NCBI RefSeq assembly: GCF_025766255.1 | Contig: NW_026516763.1 | Location: 62,001-126,000, forward strand | DNA: 64,000 nt | Source of the DNA: Zychaea mexicana | Taxonomy: Eukaryota > Mucoromycota > Mucoromycetes > Mucorales > Lichtheimiaceae | Direction of reading: 5' to 3' | Part shown: one piece after another, positions 1 to 11,389 of the stretch | Layout: each line of letters starts with the position of its first letter | How positions within the stretch are numbered: position 1 is the stretch's first letter | Made by a program: the position numbers and the translations under genes | Notes under the pieces: model-generated | What the model saw: the letters and a program-made list of their open reading frames with translations, nothing else | What the model was told of the DNA's origin: nothing | Database searches by the model: none

Positions 1-1580
1 TTATCTCACTTTCTTTCTTTTTTGACACAAACTTTCTTTCGTCTTAACCTGGTCCTTCTCCACTCAAAGCACAGATGCAAGGGTAAGTACAATATGGAAA
101 GTGTGAAGTGTACTTTGAGGTTTTGCATGTGGATGTGATATACGAAAGAAGATCTGAATTTTGACGTGTCTAAAGAAGTGTGTGTACAGCATACAGTCGC
201 TAATGTTATCCTCCTTTCTTCTCTGCTACTACTATAGGATTCTGACTTTTTGAAATGGTTGGTTCGGTTTGTTGTTTGCACCCCAACCTTAAACACAAGC
301 AACAACTGTAAGTACGGTAGGGAATGAAATGTGAGGATGAGCTGGAGAGAAGTCGAGTGTCTGTTGGGGGTGCTGATGCCATGACGTGTCAAGAATAGTT
401 GCATATTTAGAACAGCCTGCTCATGATCTTTCTTCTTTTCTTTCTTACTTTAGGTTCCGCTTTATGCTGGTTGGTTTAATCGTGTCCGGCGGACAAGTAA
501 CAGATAGTAAGTATAAGCAAAAGGGGACTTGAACATTGGTAGGTGAGTAGGATGGCCTGGGTGCTTGGGATGACGTGCCAAGGGTGTGTAGTGTGCGCAG
601 CAGCGTGACGGGAAAGGGTTCCTGACCATAACGTGTGCAGTATGGCAGTCTCTCAAAAAAATTCTTTCTCTCCTCCCCTTTCTTCTCTTGTTCTTCAGAA
701 TTGGTCGTCGTGCCCTTCTTGCTTTTCCTCTCTCTAACTCAAGGCTCTCTTCCTCCAACTCAAAAATGTCATAATAGTAAGTATAGCTGGAAAGGATTTT
801 GTGCTTGTGTTTATATTTGCGTGTTTGAAGACCAGGAAGATGTCTGCCGTGACATGTCAAAAAGTGTATGCAGCTGCTCATAGATGTTTTCTTTTTTCTA
901 ATAGAGGATGGCTCTGCGGTGATCTGTTTGAACTTGGATTGGCTTAGACCCCATCTCTCTCTGTCTATAACTTTGCTGTAAAAGACAAAACAAATGTAAG
1001 TCAGCTTGGGATGGAGGAGGATGGCCATGCCGTGTCAAAAATAAAGATAGCACAGTGGGTGCAGCCCTCTAATGATCTTTTTTTTCTCAGCTAGAAGAAG
1101 CGTTTTTGTCTTGGCTGCGTTTCTCTGCTCTGCTCTGGCCGTGTGTTCGGCTCTCCTGCGTCTTATCGTAGAAGTATGGGTAAGTATAGCACGATAGAAT
1201 CTTGTGTGTGCGTGTGTGTGGTTTAACAGTTTCCCATTAAGTGTTCATCTTTTTTGTTTCTCGGAATGGCGATAGCGCATAGACACATTCACGCTAGTCA
1301 AGATTGATGCTCCACTGTCATCCCGCTCCTAGAATCCGACCTGTCAAGTAGTCCATCGGAAATATCCAACTACAAATCGTCTCAACTGTCTTGAAACGTC
1401 CGTATATCTCACGATGTCTGTTAGTCCACGGCCTGAGCCTCGGCTGTTGGCAGGGATTGAGGACTTGACACATGTAGATTGAGAGACGAGGAAGTAGTAG
1501 TGCTGACAATGCGACGGTCGTTTCCATTTCCTCCGTGCTGTGGTGTCTGCCGTTTCGTCTATCCTGTAGAGGGTACATTT
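1..1580 (+). repeat. Tandem array of diverged ~220-bp exon/intron-like modules
   Basis: Donor-like GTAAGT motifs lie at about 83, 308, 507, 777, 996 and 1180, spaced 184-270 bp apart. Most modules have the same order: a 55-95 nt block preceded by a pyrimidine tract ending in AG (for example just before 466, 700, 905 and 1091), then GTAAGT, then a spacer holding a TGACGTGTCA-like motif (162, 382, 571, 850, 1028), then a GATCTTT-type pyrimidine tract. The blocks do not share a reading frame and I recognise no protein. The tail (about 1250-1580) resembles 17380-17570. It could be a noncoding multi-exon RNA gene with duplicated exons, or a decayed transposon-derived satellite. Several 80-190 codon ORFs cross it on both strands and look spurious. 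Confidence 0.6.
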
Positions 1581-2116
1581 AATAGTTTGCACTTTATAAC
1601 GGTGATGGTTAAAAGCAAGCAACAAGAAAGGGGTCCGAGCGACGCTTGAGCGTGCTACTACAATAAGACCTGCATGGTACTCATATAAAGAATGCCCCAA
1701 CTTTGCTCTGTTGGCATTGTTCAACTGCTCTCGAGTTATTGAGATGCGAATGTGATTTGCTGCCATCGGTTATTATATATGCATGAAGCATTGCCAGGTT
1801 GTTGTTTTTTTCAACAAAGACACAATGATGTGCGAATGCGAATCATGTATTATATAAATGACTTTTTCGCATTCCTATTCTTATATACCACATCATGATA
1901 TACGTTGGTGCCGCAATCGTCAAACAGATTTAATAACAAGCGAATCTGACAGAAAGTTTGTGTAACATAACCCAAGGATATGGCTTGAAGATCACTGCTA
2001 TCTGCAACAACCATCCTGTAAGTATCCTAATTAACAGGTAAAGCTTGATCGTACGATTGATTGTTATCTTCCAAGCAAAAAATCATCATTGCACCAGTAA
2101 TCATTTATTTCTAAAA
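1581..2116. other. Intergenic spacer, no gene recognised
   Basis: AT-rich spacer between the repeat array and the C1/DysF gene. A minus-strand ORF of 140 codons (1344-1766) enters it, but its sequence overlaps the repeat tail and has no recognisable domain. The right end probably holds the promoter and 5' leader of the next gene. Confidence 0.5.
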
Positions 2117-4044
2117 ATGGAACAATCAGGATTTCAAAAACAAGATTTATATCGTTTAACAATGGACAAGAAGCCAGGTTGGTCGCACCACTCACACTCT
2201 TTTTTTCTCTTTTCTTATTTTTCACGTGGCAATACAAGAAAATCATGACCCATAGCTTCACCACTACAACCTTTCATAAACCAACAAATTGTCAAGCTTG
2301 CGATGGTCTACTCTGGGGTGTTCGACACCAGGGGCAACAGTGCAAAGGTAAAAAAAGAGAGAATAGCTTATACCTGAGAAAGTTCAAAAAATATGATTTC
2401 CAGCAAAGAAGAAGCTCATCGATGAAGGTTGTGGTTATAATTGTCACGACGATTGTACCATTGCCGCTCCGTCAAAGTGTTCTACGACCACAACCACTAC
2501 AGCTACAACAACACCGACATCACCGTCTACAGGAGCTACGAAAAATGTACCTGAAGCGATCCTAAATCAGACGACTCCTCCTCGAACAGCTACAACATCC
2601 GAACATATTCAAAGTGTCATTGTCACCGCCGCATTGCGTGCCGCCGACAGAACTGATCCGCCTAATGAATACCTTGCGAACTTGCCACCCCTGAATGCAC
2701 AAATATCAGCAAAGAACTTTGTACGGTTCGCCTCACGCTGTGGGTTCATGTTTTCGTTTCGAGACTCTGTAATCCTCTTGCTGAGCTGGGAAAAACCGTT
2801 GGATACTTGTGTGGCTATGGCGCTTTATTGCATGATCTGTAAGTATATTATCTGCTTGTGTTTACTAGATCTCTCATTTATAATCACTGTAATACGCCTT
2901 GAGACCTAAATGGTTTGAAACGCTCTTTTGTTGTTTTCCATTAAAAATCAGGCTTTCATCCCAAATTATTACTCCTGGCACCACAAGTCGTCTTATTACA
3001 CATCATCATCAGTGCATATTCAAAGCGACACGACCGGGATCCAACGGGAGCAGGGTCAGGAGCAGCTGCCGAAAACTCGCCCGAGTATCTACGCAACATG
3101 CAAAATCTGCAAAACATGATGGGTGAAGTGAGTGATGCTTATGACGTTGTTGTCAAGTACATGCGCTTTGTCGACTGGTCGTCCGAGGCAACTACCTGGC
3201 TGGTCCTACAACTCACTATTCTGTCGTCGGTTGGAATGATCGTGACCATGTGGTTTGTACCACTGCATCTGTTGCTCCTCCAAGCTGGTATCGGGGTGTT
3301 TATGTCTAACACGCGTTTTGCCAAGTACTGCATTCGCGAGTTCTCGCCCTATATTATCGACTATGCCAAGGGAAGACTGCATGTCGCCTCACAGTGGTAT
3401 ACCGAGTTTGAAAAGCAAGTCGATGAGCGAGAACGTGTGCGTGAAGTATCACTGTTTGAAAATCAGCGTTGGTGGTCTGAAAGTGGATTCGCACCTCAGG
3501 TAAAGAATAAAGCTTGTGAACTTGCAAATACGCAGTGTATGAGTTATTTTAACTGTATGTTTAGCTTTTGGATAGCGAGCGAAATGCATGGTCAGATCTG
3601 TCTGGATCTGTACAGCTACCACCCAAGGAAGATATGACTGCACCCAAAGGATATCGTTGGACCCAAGACAACTGGAAGCTCGATACGGCTGGTCCCTGGA
3701 TCGACGATGTTCTGGGAATTGGTAAGCAATTTTCTACTCCTTATCATAGTTACATACAAAATGAAAACTAACTGTTTGCATTATAGAGGTACAACAGAAA
3801 CACATATCGAGTCAAAGGTAGACACGAAAGTCATCGAATTATCCACTAACATAATGTTTTCTCTCTCAAATAACAGTTCCTTGTCTCCCCTGAAGAAGGT
3901 GGATGGATGTATACAGACAACAACTGGGAATACTCTGGTAACGACAAGAACCAAGGACGACAGGCAAGAATGACACGTCGCCGACGGTGGATAAGACAAT
4001 GCGAACGTATTGCAAACAATGCATCAACATCAAGCACACAATAG
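2117..4044 (+). CDS. C1 zinc-finger plus peroxin/dysferlin (DysF) domain membrane protein
   Basis: At least six exons. The N-terminal part reads as a C1 (diacylglycerol/phorbol-ester type) finger: H-x12-C-x2-C, then a C-x2-C-x4-H-x2-C series once an intron at 2348-2427 is removed. A low-complexity Thr-rich linker follows, then a Pex24/Pex30-like region with hydrophobic segments (about 3180-3330). A DysF module comes last: FENQRWW (about 3459), ERNAWSD, a P-x-G-Y-x-W block, then GGWMYTDNNW and a final RRRRW motif just before the stop. Fungal proteins with this C-terminal half are ER/peroxisomal membrane proteins that control peroxisome number. The C1 finger suggests lipid-dependent membrane recruitment, which is inference. 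The start at 2117 and the first intron are uncertain; the stop at 4042-4044 is clear. Confidence 0.85.
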
Positions 4045-4252
4045 TACATCTGTTTTATCGTTTTTCTTTTTCTTCGATTCATCCTTGAGGGATAAGAATA
4101 ACAATCCATCAAATGCTTATACCATATATAAAAAAAGAAAACAAGGTTTTTTTTCAAACAAAAAAAAAGGGGGGAAAAATCGATGGTTTTGATGTAAGGA
4201 GTTGGTTTTGGTCTGGATTGGTTTTTTAAAAGATAACATCAAAGGTTATTAT

Positions 4253-6284
4253 CTAATTGGGCGTGGTGTAATACCGGACAGTGCGATCCAAGCCTGCTGC
4301 CAACAATGATTGAGCAAGAGGAGCCCACTTGACACCAGTGACTTCAGCCGTGTTGTCCGAGAATGCGGCAAGTTGAGAACCATCCTTGGCTTTGAGGATT
4401 CTGACGTCAGTGCCACCCACTGCCAAGTACTGGGCATAATTGTCAAACGACAGCGAGTTAATCTTGTAACCTTCGTCGAGCGTGAAGGTCTTGGTGTTGC
4501 TGAGTTTACGCAAATCCCAAAGCTTGACAAGGTTGTCCTCTGATGCAGTTGCCAAGATATAACTAATAAAAACCAAAATTAGACACACATTTGTTTACCC
4601 AGCATATATCGAGAGAAATCGCTAGTTACCCGTTCTCTGAGAATGCCATGGCGTTAATCTTGCCAGCGTGTTCACCAAACGAAGCAGCAACACGCTGGGC
4701 TTTGACGTCCCAGATGCGGACAGTCGAGTCCGCAGTACCGGTACCGAGAATCATGCCGTCGGGATGGAACTCAATAGCAGTATAACCGGCTTGTGTTTCA
4801 GGGTCCACAGTATCCACAATCGACTTGCCCGTTTCGAAATCATACAATGACCACTTGCTATCCATACCAGCACTGACAAAGTAATCCTTAGAAGGATGGA
4901 CTGCAATATCCGTAGCGTCTGCACCGTGTGCAGTGATATTGTGTCCGAGCTGATAGCCTGATACCCCACGATACCAAGTGTTAGTTTATGTCTCGGTCTT
5001 TACCATATCGAATACTCTGTAGTGAAAATCTACGCAGCTCTTACCTTTGTTTCCACCGGGAACCCAGACACGCACGTGCTTATCAGCACTCGCACTGATG
5101 GCAACATCGTGCTCAACTTCTTGTCCTCTGAATTTGACAGCAGTGACCTTCTTGGTGTGTCCAGTGAGATTGGCAAAGACCTTTTCTTCGGCCTTGTTGT
5201 AGATTTGTACGTGCTTGTCGTTGCCACCCGTCAGAATATATTGTCCGCTGTGATCGACATCAACACAGGTAATGCCAGGCGAGCGCGTTGTGTGCATGGA
5301 TGGGATTGTCGAGGTCTGCGTAAACGTCTTAATCTGGTCGACAGATGTGTGTTCAGCTGGCGGCTTTCTCTTACGACGACCTTCTGATAATCTGTTTTGT
5401 TCCATACACATATTAGCCATTGACCTAAGGTACATGCTCATTTTTTCTTTGCTTCTTGTTCAAATATTCATATTCATCCAAGCTTACACTTTGTTGGTTT
5501 CGTCAAACTTGCTCACAACTTCCTCTGGTAATCCTGAGCTATCCACTTCCATAGACTCTGACGGTGTAGCTTCTGGTGCGGCAGCAGCAGGTGCAGCAGC
5601 GCCCAAATGCTCCTGAACGTTCGAAAGTGCCCTATTAATTGATATAAAGAGACATTAATGAGTACACGAATCTTGCACACATAAAACTACAGAATGAGAA
5701 GGAAAAACAATATCAACGTACTCGCGAGCAGCATCACGTTCTTTCTTCAAACGAGCAATGACGCGAGTAGCTGCGTCGTTTTGGTACAAGGCGTGCGATA
5801 ATTCTTGTCGTACTTGCTGATACTGCTGCTTCAGCGTAAATGCCTCCAACATGACACTGTCCCATTCATTCTGAAGTGCTGACAAAAGGGAAGGTACTGA
5901 TGAAAGTTTGGGTGGTCGCGGTCGTACAGTTTCTGGATCTTTTTTTTTTAACCAAACGAGATTGAATAATGAAACGCGTCAATTATAAAGATCTACGAAG
6001 AGCGCAAACTTTTTGATGTCGTCATCTAAATTGAAAATGGACTTACGTGCTTTCACTTCGACCAAATCTTCAACCGTCAGTTCTTCGCCGCTCACGGGAT
6101 CTTTACCATGATCAGCAATGTACTTTTCAATCAATCGCTTTTCGAAAAGATTGCCAGATTTGACAGAGACAACGGGTACCTCAGGCGCCTCTCCAGAAAC
6201 TAGTATTAATTCAAGTTAGTTGATTAGTTATAATAGCTTTTGCAAAAAGCCTAATTCATGATAAGTCTTACTGGCACAAAACAT
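4253..6284 (-). CDS. PRP19: Pre-mRNA-processing factor 19, U-box E3 ubiquitin ligase
   Basis: Spliced minus-strand gene starting at 6284 (M-F-C-A-, first intron immediately after). The first two exons give the U-box: EAPEVPVVS, GNLFEKRLIEKYI, DPVSGEELT, the hallmark of Prp19 N-termini. Next comes the tetramerising coiled coil (about 5655-5880, ALQNEWDSVMLEAFTLKQQY), a Pro/Ala-rich linker, then a C-terminal WD40 propeller with repeats visible such as ILTGGNDKHVQIYNK, AISASADKHVRVWV and LATASEDNLVKLWDL. In the family, Prp19 is the core of the NineTeen complex that stabilises the active spliceosome and makes K63-linked ubiquitin chains. The architecture is complete and intact. Such a splicing factor fits the intron-rich gene set around it. 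The convergent 3' end lies about 210 bp from the C1/DysF gene. Confidence 0.96.
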
Positions 6285-7722
6285 AATTGTAGGTTTTTAG
6301 TAAAGAGAAGTCCGTGGAGCGTCGGGACACATACACTATCACCACTCACTGCCAACCAAACCAGACCTTTCAACTGTAATGATGCTGACAGTCACGCTCA
6401 TCGACAGATTACTAAATTAGGAACAGCACGTAACCTTGTCATGTCGACAGTCGCCACGGACACATGATATGTACTCTTCATCGCTGATATTATGTTCTGT
6501 TTAATACATACTGAATCTCTTGGTCTAAACAGCTGTCACTTCTTCTCTATGATATACATACGACCAAGTCTGTTAGTTTGATCTGTACACCAGCCGCTGC
6601 TACATGATGTATCCGTACCAGAAATCATCAAAGGGAGGGACATGCTATGTTGTTTCTTTCAAGTGTTTTGGTAAACACATAGCGCTGGTTCCAAACACAC
6701 AATCCTATGCGCTAAGCCCTCTACCATGTACAGTGTATCTAGGAGAGAACTTCTAAACATAACAGTTTGGAAAGATTGTGTACAACAAATCTTTATTGAG
6801 TCGTGGCTCCGTCGACATACGTACTACGGAAACAAGCGACACGTACGAGAGACAGTACTGCATAAACTACGATGGCTTATCGATACTACAGTATTATGTC
6901 AGCAGTGCACATACAACTGTCCTTCCTGTCCTTATTCGAGTGGCAAATACAGACATGATGATGGCACTGGAAAGAAGATAGCTTCATTTATAATTATAGT
7001 TGGAGGTTGTGTGCTAGGCAGTGCATCAGCATCATGTATTTTATCATTACTATATTCAGCCCAGTATGGTATCTTTCAATTTGAATCGAGAATGTGATTG
7101 ATCGATTGTTTATTAAAGGAATACCCATCTACATACTAGTCCGTATTGTCAAACATAAACTAGATACGGAACGCACTTGTTGGCAGCCTGATTGTTTTCC
7201 TGGTTACCATAGTACTTGGCAACAACGTTGACATCATCGTGGTCGACTAGTGATGTCTTGTTCTTTATGAGTTCAACAGTTCATATTAGCTACGGGTAGG
7301 CGGCTGATTATGAGTAATCAGCTGCGCTGCACATTAACCAGGACTCTCTTTAACCGTTTTCGCTATGTAACGTTCTTTCTTCACTGCTGTATTCTAGTGA
7401 AGCCATACACAATAACATCAGTTATTGCGCACACCGCTCTACTAGTTGTCTCCTGTTATACAATGTTCCCATCCGTTCGCTATAATGCAGCTAGTTCAAT
7501 AGATGCTGTATTTTGGAAAATCAATCGTAGAATGTAGAGTAGTAGTACCACACGACTGGAAACGTCCATATAGAATATGTTGTCAGAAATAAATCTGCAG
7601 TGCATAAAGTGTTTCCCCAACTGTCGGCCCCTTTTCTTTTTCTTTTTCCCGCATAACGTTTCTCCTGCAACCGGCAGCTTTTTTTTTCTTTTGTTTGTTT
7701 CAGCTTCTGGCCTCACACCGTT
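6285..7722. other. Intergenic region between divergent PRP19 and HEN1
   Basis: About 1.4 kb separating two divergent genes, so it should hold both promoters. ORFs of 123 and 67 codons overlap in different frames at 6726-7097; the larger has a hydrophobic C-terminal stretch and four cysteines, but neither resembles a known family. I call no gene. T-rich runs at about 7630-7700 lie just upstream of the HEN1 start. Confidence 0.45.
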
Positions 7723-9210
7723 ATGGAAGAAGACCGTTCTGGTTCATTCAATCCTCCATTATGGCGACAACGACGAACCTTCATTCGCGACATTTTGCAA
7801 AAGCATAATGTGTCTACTGTAAGTCTTTTATCTGATACGCCCTTTATAAAACAAGTTGACAGTGGCCTTGCACGCGCAGGATATTTGACCATTGTATGTA
7901 AAATTGTTAGGTACTCGATTACGGTTGTGGTGAAGCGTCAGTGCTGTCATTCCTGATTTCACCTACAAATGATCCTGTTCAAATCACTAAACTCGCTGGA
8001 ATCGATATTAATCCAGACGTGTTGCAGGAGGCTGTGCAAGCGTGTCAACCATGGCCGGACGACTATACGCACCTGCGCGAAAACCCATTAATCATCGATA
8101 TCTATCAAGGTACGCTCTAACTTCTATAATAAGTGCGTTTAACTAAACAGGTTGCATTGTTATTGTTGTTGTTTCCTAAACCTGTTTTACTAATTAGGGT
8201 CAGTGGATCAGTTCGATAAACGATTGGTGGGATACGACGCGCTCATCTGCTCAGAAGTCATTGAACATTTGTTTGCACCCACACTCGACAAGTTTTTGGA
8301 TACAACACTAGGCCAATATGCTCCTCCATTGATGGTTATCACCACACCAAACGCTGAATACAATGTAAACTTTGATTCGTTACAATATGGCACGCCCAAC
8401 GCTGTTTTTCGTCACGACGATCACAAGTTTGAATGGACGCGCCAAGAATTCGAAGCATGGTGCCGTGCTGGTGCAGACAAGTATGACTACGATGTTGAGT
8501 TTCAGGGTATTGGACTCGTTGAAGGCAAACGCGATGATCTATCGTTCGGTCACTGCACCCAGGCTTGCATTTTTATTATCCGTAATCCATCGCAACAACA
8601 CAAACAACATCCGCAACAGCAACAGCAGCAGCAAGCTGATGCCACACCTCATCAGCTTGTTCTACACACTGAATTCCCGTATTACCGTGAACCAGCCTTA
8701 CCAGAAGAGCAGGCACTGATTGAAATCGAAACATACATTGCTTCATTGTGTCAAGTCGAACCAGAAGAAGACAACAAACAGCAACACCGTCGCCGGGAGT
8801 GGCAGCATCAACAAGAGCCATTAGTTCTTAAATGGTGCTCCGATTGGACTACCATTGATACCACTTCTACTGCCACGTTCACTGCCCCAAAATCGTCACC
8901 ATCAGCACCATCAACCCCACCATTGACTGATGACAATAGTGACAACAACAATGACAATCCTCAATCAAAGCGTTACACGCGTGTACCACAACGATTTCCC
9001 TATTCAATACTTTGGGATATCTTACGTATCCGACAAGTATGCAAAAGTGAACAGCGCATGATTCAAATTTTGAGAGCAAATCCAGCAAACTATCAAATTG
9101 AAGGAAAGGACCTTGTCGTTCTAAAGGCGTTTAAAGTGGTTGATGACGAACAAGAAGACGATTCTATTAGCACAGTCTCCTCCGACCCCGATGGAGATTA
9201 TTTCTCATGA
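7723..9210 (+). CDS. HEN1: HEN1-type small RNA 3'-terminal 2'-O-methyltransferase
   Basis: Three exons: 7723-7818, 7911-8109 and 8198-9210; the joins keep the frame. Exon 2 opens with the SAM-binding motif LDYGCGEAS. Exon 3 carries the Hen1 signature: CSEVIEHL (E-V-I-E-H), ITTPNAEYNVNF, then FRHDDHKFEWTRQEF, i.e. the E-x2-E-H and downstream His metal site that makes the family Mg-dependent. After the catalytic domain there is a polyQ insert (about 8590-8630) and a Ser/Thr/Asn-rich stretch, then a conserved-looking tail with RFPYSILWDIL. Family members add a 2'-O-methyl group to the 3' end of small RNAs, protecting them from tailing and decay. No dsRNA-binding or La domain is seen, as in bacterial, animal and other fungal versions rather than plant HEN1. 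Probably part of an RNAi pathway in this fungus. Confidence 0.93.
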
Positions 9211-9376
9211 TAATGATGGCATCGACTTGTGGTCTTGTCCCTCTTATCCTTGTAATGGATTTGTTGTGATGCAGGGGAAAAATAAGGAAAAAAAGTTTGT
9301 ACATAATGTTTGCAATGGTATAGCGAAAATATACCACGATAGTAATATAAAAAATAACCAGGTCTCCCATCTTTCA
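9211..9376. terminator. Short convergent 3' intergenic region
   Basis: Only about 165 bp separate the HEN1 stop (9208-9210) from the stop of the minus-strand acyltransferase at 9377. It is AT-rich with AATAAG- and ATAAAA-like strings, consistent with overlapping polyadenylation regions; no precise site can be assigned. Confidence 0.35.
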
Positions 9377-11389
9377 TTATCCATTCTTTTTTTCGTCTAC
9401 ATGTTGGTGCGCAGAAGCGAGCTTGCCATATTCAACCAAATACTGTGCTTGCGCATCTCCCTTCTTTGCCAGATCCAATAATAATAGCTTTGTATGGGCA
9501 AGACACCAACGTCGAAGTTGTACTGCATCCTCCAACTCGCGTCGCGGCTGAGCATCGAGTCCGGTCACACTTGACAGCATGGCAGCACAGATCCGCCATG
9601 AAGCCACCACATCCTTCGCCATATCGTAGCGCTTGTCAATAAGTGACATGTGGTACCAAGCAAGGACAGGTATCAGCATCAAGGCAAACACCAGCCCAAC
9701 CATGGTGAACCCAATATACTTCCAAAACTGATAAATCAGCGTTCCATAGAGCGGGATAGCAAGCACCACCGAGTAAACAAGCTTATCCTGGGCCACCGAT
9801 TCTGTGTATTGTTCGTAATGTTCAGCGACTCGGCCTAGCAGGTAGATGGGCCAGTTGATGATGATGCTGGGTAAGAAGAGTGGTATCTGGATCGCTAGCG
9901 CTGTCCATGTGGATGCAAGTCGTACAATGGCACGTCGCAGTGTGATTTCATGGTTTTCGTACATGTTGATATCCCATACTGTCAGTCGTAGTTGTCGCAA
10001 TGTTTTATGAAATGTCAGTAGTCGCATTTTGAGCTCGGCTAGTGCCTCGTCCTCTTCGATTTTAGATGGGTGGAATATTTCTATGAAGCTTTAGAGTTTT
10101 GATGATAGTGAGATTCCTCTATGCATTTCCCACTTGTTCTTTCCCTTCTCTGCCAGTTATCCACATACCTTTGTGATACTTGAACATATTCTTCAAGCCT
10201 GACACTCCGGGTATCTCCAAACATGATAAATCGAGCTTCAGAAGCAGCATGGAGTGTATCCCTAATGGTACCAAGGTCATCAGTCCCTGAATGTTGTTTC
10301 GTTCAGTTTAACCTCGCCTTCCACTTGTTTCTCATCCACAAATACGAATGCTCTCTCTCTCTCTCTCTCTCTCCCCTTTTCCTTTTTTTAGGTTTCCCTT
10401 TTCGAGTAAAAATCATGATATTACCAATCCGGGCTATTGATGGTCCCTTGTTTCACACCGTCGGCTATGCGGGCCGTCAATTGCTTCACTGCCTGTTTCG
10501 ATTCAATCTGAAAGTTTTCTAAATCACGGCCTGTGATACGTATCGGTGCGCCATATCTACACGAGGAAGACATAGCAATAACGTGGGTTAGACAAGATTC
10601 AAACCTCCTGTTCCTCCCGGTTCCCTTGTTTAAATAATAGTGTCTACTACTTGCTCAACCACCACATCACTGCGCCATTTGTTCTTTGTGGTGTAAGTAA
10701 TGCCTGCTGGAATTATTGATATCCCCACGTCTTCTGGATTGCTTCCTTTGCTGCATTGATCCAATAAATATTCGTATGCTGCCCATGACAGACCGTCCTT
10801 GAACGGTAGATGATGAGGTAGCGTATACGATGTGCCTATATATCTCATATCAGTTCCTGTTGTATTTGTGTGTCTGTGTGCTCCATAATCCTTTGCCCTT
10901 TTTCTTCCTTGAAACCCCCCCCCTCCCCCACCCGAACGCAGTATCAGCCTTTCTCGCCTTTTCAACCTCTTCCTCCAATAATACTGAAAACCAACCCTCA
11001 GGAAATACAGCAATCACTCCGCCGTGTTCTAAACAGCCCAGTGTATGTTCAAACAGTTTCGCGTTGCTGCGAGTTTGGGTATCAACGGGAAGCACGCCTG
11101 CGGCCGCAAGTATTTGACCCACGACAGGTATTTTAAAGAACCGGGCCAATGCCCAGAAATGACAACGGCGAGCATGAGGGAACGTGGCAATAAGGACGGC
11201 TGGATCGAGCACCATGTTCATGTGGTTGGCTGCAACAAGAAGCGGACCTTGCCGGCTTATCGGGGGCATTCGAGTAACGACCTTGACGTTACGAAAGTAT
11301 ACCCATACAGCAAGTCGTGCCAAGTATTGTAATGCTTTATAGATTCCGGAATCATCGTCAATGTTTGGCTTGGGTTCGGAACGCGCCAT
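9377..11389 (-). CDS. Glycerol-3-phosphate acyltransferase, Gpt2/Sct1 type
   Basis: Minus-strand gene starting at 11389 (MARSEPKPNIDDD). The first exon has a membrane segment, then the acyltransferase motif I AANHMNMVLDP, where His and Asp are five residues apart. It continues through PHARRCHFWALARFFKIP and the phosphate-binding block FPEG, which is joined over an intron to TSYTLPHHLPFKDG (about 10810-10990). Further on are ISIIPAGITYT, YGAPIRITG and a long C-terminal region with several hydrophobic segments (about 9600-9950). In yeast these ER enzymes transfer the first acyl chain to glycerol-3-phosphate or dihydroxyacetone phosphate to make lysophosphatidic acid. The last exon gives a soluble, Ala/Leu-rich tail. 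One intron near 10350 contains a (CT)n run. Assignment to the fungal Gpt2/Sct1 branch rather than another LPLAT rests on the two-part architecture. Confidence 0.88.
10351..10373. repeat. (CT)n microsatellite in an acyltransferase intron
   Basis: Uninterrupted CT dinucleotide run of about 23 bases inside an intron of the minus-strand acyltransferase gene; on the transcript it is a GA run. Confidence 0.9.

Noticed and set aside
1..1300. CRISPR-like array (regular spacing)
   Set aside because: Units diverge throughout, there are no identical short repeats with unique spacers, and the window is eukaryotic.
6726..7097. 123-codon ORF in the PRP19/HEN1 spacer
   Set aside because: A second frame over the same bases looks equally plausible, there is no domain, and it lies in a divergent promoter region.
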